Below, piece by piece: positions 17,439 to 28,375 of a stretch of DNA of 64,000 nucleotides. The translations under genes were made by a program, and so were the position numbers. The notes under the pieces were generated by a model that saw only the letters and a program-made list of their open reading frames with translations, was not told the DNA's origin and searched no databases. Source of the stretch: CANJSG01 sp038203875 (GTDB lineage Bacteria > Verrucomicrobiota > Verrucomicrobiia > Limisphaerales > CANJSG01); contig JBBRDN010000002.1 in assembly GCA_038203875.1 (NCBI GenBank), positions 1 through 64,000 on the forward strand, read 5' to 3'. How positions within the stretch are numbered: the stretch's first letter is position 1; each line of letters opens with the position of its first letter.

Positions 17439-17957
17439 ATGAAAACACTCTTTACTCTCATCATCGCCATCGGCATGGCCGCCACCACCTCGATCCACGC
17501 CGCCACGCCGGCAGTTGGCGACAAGGCGCCCGCCTTCGTCGGCAAGGACCAGGATGGCAAGACCCACAAGCTTGCCGACTATCTCGGCAAGAAGAGCGTG
17601 ATTCTTTACTTCTATCCGAAGGACAATACCCCCGGCTGCACCAAGCAGGCCTGCACCCTTCGCGATCGTCTGGGCGATCTGAACAAGGGCGGCGTCGAAG
17701 TCCTCGGCGTGAGCATGGACACGGCGGACAGCCACAAGAAGTTCATCGCCGACCACAACCTCAACTTCCCACTCTTGAGCGACGTCGACGGCAAACTCGC
17801 CGCGCAGTTCAGCACCCAGATGGAAGGCAAGAAGATGAGCCGCCGCGTCAGCTTCCTGATCAACAAGGAAGGCAAGATTGTCCACGTGACCGACACCGGC
17901 TCCGCCGACATCCACCTCAAGGAAATGCAGGAAGCCGTCGCCAAGCTGGGCAAGTAA
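17439..17957 (+). CDS. Exported Bcp-type peroxiredoxin
   Basis: AhpC/TSA-family peroxiredoxin of the Bcp (PrxQ) type, reducing H2O2 and organic peroxides. The active-site block FYPKDNTPGCTKQACTLRD contains the peroxidatic Cys and a second Cys five residues later, the usual atypical 2-Cys arrangement. A hydrophobic leader (KTLFTLIIAIGMAATTSIHA) predicts export to the periplasm, whereas most Bcp proteins are cytoplasmic. I chose ATG 17439 because the signal peptide begins there; upstream in-frame ATGs from 17376 would add a non-signal extension. A strong terminator follows. Confidence 0.9.
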   Translation: MKTLFTLIIAIGMAATTSIHAATPAVGDKAPAFVGKDQDGKTHKLADYLGKKSVILYFYPKDNTPGCTKQACTLRDRLGDLNKGGVEVLGVSMDTADSHKKFIADHNLNFPLLSDVDGKLAAQFSTQMEGKKMSRRVSFLINKEGKIVHVTDTGSADIHLKEMQEAVAKLGK

Positions 17958-17986
17958 TCCCTGGCTTTCTCAACCATTCCAAAAGC

Positions 17987-18015
17987 AAAGGGCGGCCAAT
18001 TTTGGCCGCCCTTTT
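17987..18015. terminator. Bidirectional intrinsic terminator
   Basis: A perfect 13-bp inverted repeat (AAAGGGCGGCCAA at 17987-17999, TTGGCCGCCCTTT at 18002-18014) separates the convergent peroxiredoxin and sugar-isomerase-like genes. The T-run on each strand lets it work in both directions. Confidence 0.9.
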
Positions 18016-18033
18016 CACTTCGTTCGAACTGGT

Positions 18034-18924
18034 TCAGGCGACATCGCAGATGCCTACGCCCTGCTTGAGCGAGGTCAGCGGGTCGCGCTTGGGGATGAAC
18101 TCCTGCGCGACGTGCCCCTTGAAGCCGGTCGCCACGATGGCCTTCATGATCGCCGGGTAATACAGCTCCTGTGAGTCGTCAATCTCGTTGCGGCCGGGAA
18201 CGCCACCGGTGTGGTAGTGGGCGAAGTATTGGTGGCTGCGCTTGATGGTGGCGATGACGTCGCCCTCCATGATCTGCATGTGGTAGATATCGTAGAGCAG
18301 CTTGAAACGCTCGGAGCCGATGCGTTTGCAGAGTTCGACGCCCCAGGCGCTCTTGTCGCACTGGTAGTCCTTGTGGTCGACACGGCTGTTCAGCAGCTCC
18401 ATGACGAGCGTGATCTTCTTCTCCTCGCAAAACTTCATCAGCCGCTTCAGGCCGATGGCGCAGTTCTCAATGCCTTTCTCGTCGTCCAATCCGGCGCGGT
18501 TGCCGGAGAAGCAGATGACATTCTCCAGTCCGGCGGCGGACGCCTTGCTGATCAGGTCCTCGTAGACGGTGACGAGCTTGTCGTGGTGTTCGACGCGGTT
18601 GAAGGCCTTGTTAATGCCGCCCAATCCATCGACGGTCGGGTTGCTGACCATGGCGCAAGTGAGGCCGTGTGCCTTGAGCACGGGCCATTCAGCGGGTCCA
18701 AGCAGTTCGACGGATTGGAGACCCATTTCCTTGGCCGCCTTGGAGAACTCCTCGAGCGGGATTTTGCCGTAGCACCACTTGCAGACGGAGTGGTTGATCT
18801 TGCCCTTGAGACCGGCGGCATCGGCGGCGGCGACCGTTTGGCGCAGGGCGGAGAAAAGTCCAGCGGTGCCGGCGGCAAGGCCGAGCTGTTTGATGGCGGA
18901 ACGGCGGTTGAGCGGGGTTTTCAT
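18034..18924 (-). CDS. Hydroxypyruvate isomerase-like TIM-barrel protein with Tat signal
   Basis: Xylose-isomerase-like TIM-barrel of the hydroxypyruvate isomerase (Hyi/sugar phosphate isomerase) family. Visible conserved segments are HSVCKWCYGKIPLEEFSKAA, LVMELLNSRVDHKDYQCD (catalytic Glu), LLYDIYHMQIMEGDV and HYHTGGVPGRNEID, followed by HVAQEF (second metal Glu). The twin-arginine leader LNRRSAIKQLGLAAGTAGLF indicates Tat export, as is frequent for these proteins in Verrucomicrobia and Planctomycetes. ATG 18924 starts just before the leader; upstream in-frame starts (18945, 19050) are less likely. The substrate is unknown. It diverges from the phosphatase gene at 19054. Confidence 0.88.
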   Translation of the reverse strand: MKTPLNRRSAIKQLGLAAGTAGLFSALRQTVAAADAAGLKGKINHSVCKWCYGKIPLEEFSKAAKEMGLQSVELLGPAEWPVLKAHGLTCAMVSNPTVDGLGGINKAFNRVEHHDKLVTVYEDLISKASAAGLENVICFSGNRAGLDDEKGIENCAIGLKRLMKFCEEKKITLVMELLNSRVDHKDYQCDKSAWGVELCKRIGSERFKLLYDIYHMQIMEGDVIATIKRSHQYFAHYHTGGVPGRNEIDDSQELYYPAIMKAIVATGFKGHVAQEFIPKRDPLTSLKQGVGICDVA

Positions 18925-19053
18925 AGGAGGTGATACCGGATTCATCCCAGTCCGGGGACGGCACGTCAATGCAACCGACGGGAGGAAGGACGGAGCCTCG
19001 GGGTAGCTCCAACGGGCGTTTGACGGCTTCCGCCAAGTTGGCACTCTCAACCC

Positions 19054-21027
19054 ATGTCCCGAGTCGTTCTCCTGCTGGTCCTGGGTCTGGCGCTGGCCCG
19101 CGGCGTGACCGCCCAGCCATTGATCGGCATCACGGACAGTTGGGCCTACTCTGTCGGCGTGGCGGAACCGTCCCCGTCCGATCCGCCGGCATGGCAGCGG
19201 GTCGGCTTCGATGATTCAAGCTGGCCGCGGGGGCCGATGGGCTTCTCCGCCGGCGTGCACAACGAGGCGACGCCGCTCTTCGGCATGGCGGGATCCTACA
19301 ACTCCGTGTTCCTTCGCCGGCAGTTCGTCGTCACGAATCGGGCGGACATCGCATGGCTATACCTGCGGCTCGATATCGAAGACGGTGCGGTCGTCTACCT
19401 CAATGGAACCGAAGTCCATCGCCTCGGCCTTGCGGGAAACCCCGGGACAGGGGTGCCGTTCAACGCCGCCGCAGCCAACCGGGATCGAACGGGACCCGAT
19501 GACATCGATGTTTCCGCGTCTCTGCCCCAACTGGTCAACGGCACCAACGTGCTGGCCATCCAGGTCCATTCCAGCGGCCCGTTCGACGCGAACCTTGCCT
19601 GCATCGCCGAACTGCTCGCGAACTTCACGCGCGGCCCGATCGTCCAGAGCGTCACGACGAACTCGGCCAAGGTGCTCTGGAAAACGGGCTCCAACCTGAC
19701 CGGCCGTGTCGAGTTCGGGCTCGCTGCCACGACGGAACGGTCCACATCCCTTCCGGCCGACGCCCCTCTCCAGATCGCGGCCCTCACCGGACTCCTGCCG
19801 GGCACGAACTACGTCTACCGGGTCGTCGTCTCCGACGGCGTGCGAACCGGCCGGTCCATGATCTCGACCTTGCCGACCGCCCCCACCAATGGGGTGACGC
19901 GCTTCAGCGTGCTCGGCGATTCTGGGAACGGCGGCCTCGCGCAATACGCCGTCGCCGCGTCGTTGCGAACCTGGAATCCCGACCTCGTGCTCCATATGGG
20001 CGACGTGATCTATCCGGCATTCTCGAACAGCCTGGCCGACATCCGTTGCCTCTCGGTCTACCAGCGGCAAATGGCCTCGACGCCCTACTACTTCACGTTT
20101 GGCAACCACGACCTGTATTCCAATGACGACGCGCCCTACCTGAATTCGTTCGCCCTTCCGACCAACTCGGCCAGCGGCACGTCGCACTACTATTCCTTCG
20201 ACCACGGGGACGTCCACTTCGTGTCCGTCTTCCTCCCGACGCTCACTCCCTTCAGCCAGCAGGCGACCTACGGTCTTTCCGATGGCTCGGCCCAATACAA
20301 CTGGCTGACCAACGACCTCGCCACCACGTCGCGTCGGTGGAAGGCGCTCTTCTTCCATGCGCCCATGAACACGTCGTCCGCACACCGCTACGATGATCTG
20401 AACGGCAACGGGACCTACGACCGGTTCGAGATCTCGACGATTCTGGATCCGGTCTGCGAGCGTTACGGCGTGCAGCTCGTGGTCAACGGACACGACCACA
20501 ACTACGAGAGGTTCCGTCCCAAGGGCGGGCTCACGAGGATCGTCTCGGGAGGCGGTGGTTATGCGCTCTACGGGATGGTCGAGCGCGATCCGGAAAGCGT
20601 CTGGTTCCAGAGCATGCACCATCATCTCCGCGTCACGGTTGAAGGCGATTGGATGAAGACCGAGGCGGTAGCGACGGACGGAACGGTGATCGATTCAACC
20701 ACGATTCCGCGCGTGCCGCCGGCTCCAGGAGTCGACTCCGACAACGACGGGCTCACCGACGAGCAGGAGCTGGCCGCCGGAACGGATCCGCGCGACGCGA
20801 CGTCTATGGTCAAACTGCAGCTGACCAATCAGCCGACCGGTCCACTGCTGTGGTGGAAGTCCATTCCCGGCCGCCGCTACGACCTGCAAGTGGCGGCCGA
20901 TTCCCCCACCAACTTTAGCCGCATTGCTCCGTCCTTCCCGCGCACGGCCCAGGGAACGAACGAGACGTTCTCCGATACGGAAGCGGCCACCACGCCGCGC
21001 TTCTATCGCCTCAATGTCGGTCCCTGA
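19054..21027 (+). CDS. Exported purple-acid-phosphatase-like metallophosphoesterase
   Basis: Secreted calcineurin-like phosphoesterase of the purple acid phosphatase group. Order: signal peptide (VLLLVLGLALARGVTAQ), beta-rich lectin-like N-terminal domain to about residue 195, a PAP N-terminal fibronectin-like domain (about 200-275), then the catalytic domain. Dimetal motifs appear in order: LGDSGNGG, MGDVIYP, GNHD, FFHAP and GHDHNYERF. A C-terminal thrombospondin type 3-like calcium motif (DSDNDGLTDEQELAAGTDP, about 563-581) and a beta-rich tail follow. It probably releases phosphate outside the cell; the true substrate is unknown. Confidence 0.9.
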   Translation: MSRVVLLLVLGLALARGVTAQPLIGITDSWAYSVGVAEPSPSDPPAWQRVGFDDSSWPRGPMGFSAGVHNEATPLFGMAGSYNSVFLRRQFVVTNRADIAWLYLRLDIEDGAVVYLNGTEVHRLGLAGNPGTGVPFNAAAANRDRTGPDDIDVSASLPQLVNGTNVLAIQVHSSGPFDANLACIAELLANFTRGPIVQSVTTNSAKVLWKTGSNLTGRVEFGLAATTERSTSLPADAPLQIAALTGLLPGTNYVYRVVVSDGVRTGRSMISTLPTAPTNGVTRFSVLGDSGNGGLAQYAVAASLRTWNPDLVLHMGDVIYPAFSNSLADIRCLSVYQRQMASTPYYFTFGNHDLYSNDDAPYLNSFALPTNSASGTSHYYSFDHGDVHFVSVFLPTLTPFSQQATYGLSDGSAQYNWLTNDLATTSRRWKALFFHAPMNTSSAHRYDDLNGNGTYDRFEISTILDPVCERYGVQLVVNGHDHNYERFRPKGGLTRIVSGGGGYALYGMVERDPESVWFQSMHHHLRVTVEGDWMKTEAVATDGTVIDSTTIPRVPPAPGVDSDNDGLTDEQELAAGTDPRDATSMVKLQLTNQPTGPLLWWKSIPGRRYDLQVAADSPTNFSRIAPSFPRTAQGTNETFSDTEAATTPRFYRLNVGP

Positions 21028-21095
21028 TCAGTCTCAGCGCGCGCATGGCACCTGAGAACCATTGCCCCGAACCATCTCCGGTCTACGGTCGCGCC

Positions 21096-23438
21096 ATGCT
21101 TCGTCGCTCTGTTGTCCGACTCCTATGCCTGCTCGCAGCCGTTTTGGTTGCGGCCCGCTCGACGCCGGCGGCGGAAGCGGCCAGACCATCCGCGAACGGC
21201 CATTCGACCAACAGCGCGCCGATCACCACGGACGCCGCCGAAGCGGCCATCAAGAAATTCACCGTCGCGCCCGGCATAAAGGTCGACCTCTTCGCGTCGG
21301 AACCGCAGCTGGAGAATCCCGTGGCCATCAGCGTGGATGAACGCGGCCGTGTCTTCGTGGCGGAGACACATCGCTATCGCAACGCCGTCTTCGACGTGAC
21401 GGTGAAGACCAACTGGCTGCTGCCCGATCTTTCCTTCCGCACCATCGGCGACCGCGATGCGTTTCTCCGCGAAACCTTCGCCACGAACCTCGCGATACTC
21501 ACGCAGGACTCCGAGATGATCCGCCTTGTCGAGGACCGCAACGGCGATGGCAAGGCGGATACTTCGTCGGTCTTCGCCCAAGGCTACAACGAACCCGTTT
21601 CCGGCGTCGGCGCCGGTGTGCTCGCGCGCAACGGCCAGGTCTGGTTCACGTGCATACCGGACTTCTGGCAGATCACGGAAACCACCGGCCCTTCGGACAA
21701 ACCGCCCGAAGCCGTCCGGAAGAAGATCGCTTTCGGCTTCGGCGTCCACACGGGCGTGAGCGGCCACGACCTGCACGGGCTCACGCAGGGACCGGACGGC
21801 CGGATCTATTTCAGCAGCGGCGACCGTGGCTTTGTGGTCACCAACCTTGAGGGCAAGGTTCTCAGCCTGCCCGACGAAGGCGGCGTGCTCCGCTGCGAAC
21901 CCGATGGCACAAAGCTGGAGATATTCGCGCGTGGGCTGCGCAATCCGCAGGAACTCGCCTTTAATCATCTCGGCGATCTCTTCACGGACGACAACGACAC
22001 GGCCGGGCCGGACGACTCGCGCGTCATCAACGTCGTCGAACGCGGCGACTACGGCTGGCGGGCCTCGTATCAATTCGCGCCAAGCTTCGGCCCTTGGATC
22101 ACGGAGAACGTCTGGCGCGGCGGCATCGACGGCACTCTGCCCTACGCGGGACTCGCCGCCCAGGGACCAAGCGGATTGGCGTTCAATCCGGGCGCCGGAC
22201 TGGGCGAAAGATGGAGGGACCATTTCTTCGTGTGCGATTTTCCAGGCGGAGTCTGGGCGTTCTCGGTTGAGCGAAGTGGCGCGAGCTACAAGGTCTCCAA
22301 GCGGGAGAAATTCCTCTGGAACCTATGGCCGACCGACGTCGATTTCATGCCGGACGGATCGTTGCTGGTCGCCGATTGGGTGGGCGGCTGGGGCCAACCG
22401 CAGAAGGGTCGGCTTTACACACTGCGATCGAGCGAACGGGCCACCACCAACGACACGGCCGCGCTGCTGTCTTCGCTTGGCCAGAAATCGATGCGAGAGC
22501 TGATCGGGTTGCTCGGACACGACGACTACCGTGTTCGTTTGGCAGCGCAGCTGAAGGCCGAACGTGGATCAAAGCGGGACGGCATCGCGATCTTCGAAAA
22601 CGTCACCGCGGAGCAGATGCTTCTCGAAGTTGCCGCTTCGGCCACGAATCGCCTTGCGCGCATCCATTCCATATGGGCGCTGGGAAACATCGCCCGCCGT
22701 GGCTTCCACCAGCAGGCGGCCAAACTGATCGGGCTGGGACTGCGCCACGATTCGGATCCGGAGATCCGCGCACAATATGGCCGAACCCTCGGAGACTCCT
22801 GCGCGCTCGAGCCCGCATGGCGCGAGGCCGCCGAGCTTGCCAGGGACCCGGAGCCGCGCGTTAAAATGCTGGCTTTGCTCAGCCTTGCCCGCCTCGGCCG
22901 CGCGCTCGGCAAGCCGCCGATCGATCCAACCGACCTTCTGGTCTCGCTGGCCCGTGAGAACAACGACGCGGATCCCTTTGTCACCCATGCCCTCGTCGAT
23001 GCGGTCGTGCCGCATGCAGCCACCCCGGGCCTGCTCGCCAAACTTGAAGGTGATTCCCAACCGGCCGTCCGCCGCATCGCCCTGCTCACCCAACGCCGCA
23101 TGGGACAGCCGGAAATCGCCCGATTTCTCGCCGACGCCGATCCGCGGCTCGCGACCGAAGCAGCGCGAGCCATCAACGACGTTCCGATCCCCGGGGCGAT
23201 GAACGCCCTCGCCCAACTGCTCACATCGGACAACTGCCCGACGAACGCAGTCACCCGCGCCATCAACGCAAACTTCCGTCTGGGCGGACCTGAGCCCGCA
23301 CGGACCGTCGCAACCTACGCGGCCCGAAAAGACGCCCCGCCAGCCCTTCGAGTGGAGGCGCTGAATGCGCTGAGCGATTGGAACAAACCGAGTCCGCTGG
23401 ATCGCGTCATGGGTCTTTGGCGTCCGATTGCCCCCTGA
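21096..23438 (+). CDS. Membrane-bound dehydrogenase-type protein lacking its cytochrome module
   Basis: Member of the Planctomycete/Verrucomicrobia membrane-bound dehydrogenase family: signal peptide, a beta-propeller related to sorbosone/glucose dehydrogenases (FTVAPGIKVDLFASEPQLEN, then RVFVAETHRYRN, GHDLHGLTQGPDGRIYFSSG, FARGLRNPQELAFN), then HEAT-like repeats from about residue 455. Family members usually continue into a c-type cytochrome domain with CxxCH. Here the protein stops at WRPIAP (TGA at 23436), there is no CxxCH, and the following 200 nt do not look coding in any frame. I read it as C-terminally truncated, either a shortened functional protein or a decaying gene. ATG 21096 starts at the leader; an in-frame ATG at 21045 also exists. 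Confidence 0.8.
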   Translation: MLRRSVVRLLCLLAAVLVAARSTPAAEAARPSANGHSTNSAPITTDAAEAAIKKFTVAPGIKVDLFASEPQLENPVAISVDERGRVFVAETHRYRNAVFDVTVKTNWLLPDLSFRTIGDRDAFLRETFATNLAILTQDSEMIRLVEDRNGDGKADTSSVFAQGYNEPVSGVGAGVLARNGQVWFTCIPDFWQITETTGPSDKPPEAVRKKIAFGFGVHTGVSGHDLHGLTQGPDGRIYFSSGDRGFVVTNLEGKVLSLPDEGGVLRCEPDGTKLEIFARGLRNPQELAFNHLGDLFTDDNDTAGPDDSRVINVVERGDYGWRASYQFAPSFGPWITENVWRGGIDGTLPYAGLAAQGPSGLAFNPGAGLGERWRDHFFVCDFPGGVWAFSVERSGASYKVSKREKFLWNLWPTDVDFMPDGSLLVADWVGGWGQPQKGRLYTLRSSERATTNDTAALLSSLGQKSMRELIGLLGHDDYRVRLAAQLKAERGSKRDGIAIFENVTAEQMLLEVAASATNRLARIHSIWALGNIARRGFHQQAAKLIGLGLRHDSDPEIRAQYGRTLGDSCALEPAWREAAELARDPEPRVKMLALLSLARLGRALGKPPIDPTDLLVSLARENNDADPFVTHALVDAVVPHAATPGLLAKLEGDSQPAVRRIALLTQRRMGQPEIARFLADADPRLATEAARAINDVPIPGAMNALAQLLTSDNCPTNAVTRAINANFRLGGPEPARTVATYAARKDAPPALRVEALNALSDWNKPSPLDRVMGLWRPIAP

Positions 23439-23819
23439 TTCCAGCTGTTCCAAACGCACGGCAAAACTCCCACTTCGCACCCAGATCTCGATCGTCCCCA
23501 ACGTGGACATCGAAAACTCGTTACCGTTAATCCGAGAACATCAGCCACCCAAAGGGTTCCGTTGCGGGTCATCACCCAGCTCCTCAGGCCTTCACGTTGA
23601 TTCCACATTGCAGACACGAGATTAGCCGCAACGCCACAGCGCCCGGCCAATGAACCGTGGGGCTAATACATGAACGAACGTCTAGGCAAGCAGGCTGCAC
23701 CTGTTAGGCTTAACCCTCACTTGTTCGTTGACCGCGCTCCGGTGCCGCAAGGTGGAGGACGGGTCAGCCCTCGGTCAGGCAACGATTGAGCCGATAGAGG
23801 AAGGAACGAATCGAGAGAT
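23439..23819. other. 380-bp intergenic region upstream of sucA
   Basis: No gene is supported. It must hold the promoter of the 2-oxoglutarate dehydrogenase operon, but no convincing -35/-10 pair is seen. It contains an interrupted inverted repeat with outer arms TGAACGAAC (23671-23679) and GTTCGTTGA (23723-23731), 8 of 9 matching. The part before about 23640 resembles neither neighbour and may be a dispersed intergenic repeat. Confidence 0.5.
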
Positions 23820-26658
23820 ATGAGCAACGACAGTGCAGAGAGTGTGGGCAGCGCCAACGTGGGGTTCGTCGAAGAACTCTACGAGCGATGGGTGGGCAAC
23901 CCCGCCTCGGTGGCCGCGGAGTGGCAGGAAAAATTTGCCAACGGGTTCATGCGCGACGGCGATGAGCCAACCCCGCGATTCGGACCCTCGTTCGAGGCCA
24001 AGAGCCTTTTCGCCTGCGGACCCGCGCCAGCCACCGCACCCGAGATGCGCGCCACCGCGGCCTTGCAGGACAAGGTCGACCAACTGGTGCGCGCCTTCCG
24101 TTTCCGCGGGCACATGGCGGCGCAGCTGGATCCCCTCGACCAGCCGCGCACGGCCGTTCCCGAGCTGGACCCGGCGTTCTATGGATTGACCGAGGCCGAT
24201 CTGGAAAAGGAGTTCTCCGTCCAGGGCGTCGGGCCCAAGGACCGGCCGGTGATGAAGCTCCGCGAGATCGTGGAGAACCTCCGCAACACCTACTGCCGCT
24301 CAATCGGCGTCGAATACATGCACATCGACGACGTGACCATGCGCCGGTGGCTGCAGGTGAGGATGGAACCATGCGAGAACCACATCGATCTCAAACGCGA
24401 ACAACAGGTCCGCATCCTCACCCGTCTTACAGATGCGGTGATGTTCGAGGAGTTCATCCGGAAGAAGTTCATCGGGGCGAAAAGCTTCTCCCTCGAAGGT
24501 TCCGAGAGTCTGATCCCCCTGCTCGACCTCGCCGTCGAGAAGGCCGCCGAGCAGGGAGTCACGGAGATCGACATGGGCATGGCCCACCGGGGCCGCCTCA
24601 ACGTGCTCGCCAACATCATGGGCAAACATCCCAAGATCATCTTCCGCGAGTTCGCTGATCTGGAGCCCGAGAAGTATCGCGGCGGCGGCGACGTGAAATA
24701 CCACCTCGGCTACAGCCGCAAGGTGAAGACGGCCTCCGGCAAGCAGGTCCACATCTCGCTTTGCTTCAACCCGAGCCACCTCGAATACGTCAACCCCGTC
24801 GTGCTCGGCCGAGCCCGCGCCAACAGCGACCGCCTCGGCGATACCGAACGCCGCAAGACGCTCGCGCTGCTCATCCATGGCGACGCGGCTTTCGCCGGAC
24901 AGGGCGTTTCGCAGGAGATCCTCAACCTTAGCCAACTCCCGAACTACCGCACCGGCGGAACGCTCCACGTCGTCGTCAACAACCAGGTCGGCTTCACCAC
25001 CTCGCCCGAGGAAGCCCGTTCGACGATTTACTGCACCGACGTGGCGAAGATGCTCCAGGTCCCGATCTTCCACGTGAACGGCGAAGACCCCGAAGCCGTC
25101 GCCCAGGTCGTCAGCCTTGCGATGGATTTCCGCGCCACGTTCCAGCGCGACGTGATCATCGACATCTACGGCTACCGGCGCCTCGGCCATAACGAGGCCG
25201 ACGAGCCGGCCTTCACCCAGCCCCTGCTCTACAAGCTCATCGAGAAACGTAAGCCGGTCCGAGAGGGCTACCTCGACCACCTCCTTCAACTCGGCGGCAT
25301 CACCCGCGACGAGGCGGACAAGATCGCGGAAGAAAGCCGGCTGGCCCTGGAGGAATCGCTCGCCGAGTCCAAGCGCACCAAGCTGCCCAGCGAATCCGCC
25401 ACCGGCATCTGGGCCAACTACACCGGCGGCCTCGACACCAGCGTGGCGGAAGCGGACACCGCGCTGCCAATGGAGCGCCTTTCCGCCCTGCTCGTGAAGG
25501 CCGGCGAAGTTCCCGGCGGCTTCACCCCGCATCCCAAGATCGCCAAACTCCTCGAAGGCCGCCGTGAAATGGCCGCCGGCAAGGCGCCGCTCGACTGGGC
25601 CTGCGGCGAAGCGCTGGCCTTCGCCTCCCTCGCGACCGACGGCTTCCGCGTCCGCCTTACCGGCCAGGACTCCGGCCGTGGCACCTTCAGCCATCGCCAC
25701 GCCGCGTTGCACGATTTCAACACCGGCAAGATCCACGTCCCTCTCCAACATCTCGCGCCGAACCAGGCTTCCGTCGAAGTGCTCAACAGTCCCCTCAGCG
25801 AGATCGCCGTGCTCGGCTTCGAGTATGGCTACAGCCTGGAATGGCCGGACGGGCTCGTCATGTGGGAGGCGCAGTTCGGCGATTTCGTGAACGTCGCCCA
25901 GGTGATCTACGACCAGTTCATCAGCAGCGCGGAGAAGAAGTGGAAACGCCTCAGCGGCGTCGTGATGATGCTGCCCCATGGCTACGAAGGCCAAGGACCG
26001 GAACACTCCAGCGCCCGCCTGGAACGGTTCCTTGCCACATGCGCCGAGGACAACGTGCAGGTCGTCCAACCGACGACGCCCGCGCAGTTGTTCCATCTCC
26101 TGCGCCGCCAAGTTCTCAGGAAGATCCGCAAGCCGCTCGTCGTCATGACGCCCAAGAGCCTGCTGCGTCATCCGAAGGTGGTTTCGTCCTTCGACGAGTT
26201 TTCCAAAGGCGGCTGGCAGCACATCATCCCCGATGCCGCCGTCGACCCGAAGGCCGTGCGCCACGTGCTCCTTTGCTCCGGCAAGATCTTCTACGAACTC
26301 GACGCGCAGCGTGAGAAGCTCGGCCGTCGCGACATCGCCCTCCTCCGCGTCGAACAGCTCTACCCGCTCGCCGAGCAGACGCTCTTGAATGCGCTCGCGC
26401 CTTTCGGACCCGCGGTGCCCGTCACCTGGGTGCAGGACGAACCCGAGAACATGGGCGCGTGGTATTCCATCCGCCTCCGCTTCGGAGACCTTCTTTCACG
26501 CACGCGCGTCTTCGGATGCGTCTCGCGACCGGCCTCGGCCAGTCCGGCCACCGGCTCGCACAACAGCCACAAGCAGGAACAGGAACACCTGATCGCCGCG
26601 GCGTTTGCCACCCCTCTCCCGCTCGGCGGCGAAATCCCAAACCAGGAAAACGGAACAC

Positions 26659-27882
<1,224 letters not shown>

Positions 27883-27930
27883 GGCTGATCGTTCTCGATC
27901 TCCTCCTCTTTCTCGGCCTCGATTCCAGAG

Positions 27931-28371
27931 ATGAACCCCTACTTCGCCCACGAGCGGCTTGAAGTCTATCAAGCCGCTCTACAATTCATCTCCTGGAATG
28001 CCCGACTGACGCCCGATCTCGCGCCGCCACCAAAGATACGAATCGCCGAAGTTACCGATCAACTCGACCGGGCCAGCCTCTCGGTTTTGTTGAATATCGC
28101 CGAAGGAAACGGAAGAAGGAGGCGGCCCATCCGGGCAAAATTCTTCGACGATGCAAGGGGTTCGGCCACCGAATGCGCCGCTTGCTTGGACGCTCTTGTG
28201 GCGAAGGGGGCGGTGGCCGATCTACGAATCGACGAAGGAAAGGCCCTGTTGGCCAGAATCACCGCGATGTTGAGCAAGCTGGTCGCGATGTTTGAAGAAG
28301 AAGGACTGAAGGAGGACCCCGTGGAATACCGGGTTGGTGGAGGTTTCGAGAACGAGAAGGAGAGCGAGTAA
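27931..28371 (+). CDS. Four-helix-bundle protein (S23/IVS-type)
   Basis: Matches the four-helix-bundle family first named for open reading frames in 23S rRNA intervening sequences. Typical features are ERLEVYQAALQFISW at the start, QLDRASLSVLLNIAEGNGR in the middle and ECAACLDALVAKG later, all helical. The function is unknown. Here it is inserted between sucB (48 nt upstream) and lpd, whose ATG lies 4 nt after this stop codon, so it is probably transcribed with the complex genes. The tail (GGGFENEKESE) is unusually charged and may not be original. Confidence 0.82.
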   Translation: MNPYFAHERLEVYQAALQFISWNARLTPDLAPPPKIRIAEVTDQLDRASLSVLLNIAEGNGRRRRPIRAKFFDDARGSATECAACLDALVAKGAVADLRIDEGKALLARITAMLSKLVAMFEEEGLKEDPVEYRVGGGFENEKESE

Positions 28372-28375
28372 GAGA

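Noticed and set aside
18925..18935. CACCTCCT directly before the minus-strand ATG at 18924 (identical to an anti-Shine-Dalgarno)
   Set aside because: It cannot pair with 16S rRNA in the needed sense and is short enough to arise by chance.
23671..23731. Possible integron attC-like recombination site
   Set aside because: A GTTAGGC heptamer and stem-loops are present, but the paired complementary core site is missing and there is no integrase or cassette array.
24300..26264. 654-codon minus-strand open frame opposite sucA
   Set aside because: Antisense shadow of an unmistakable E1 gene.
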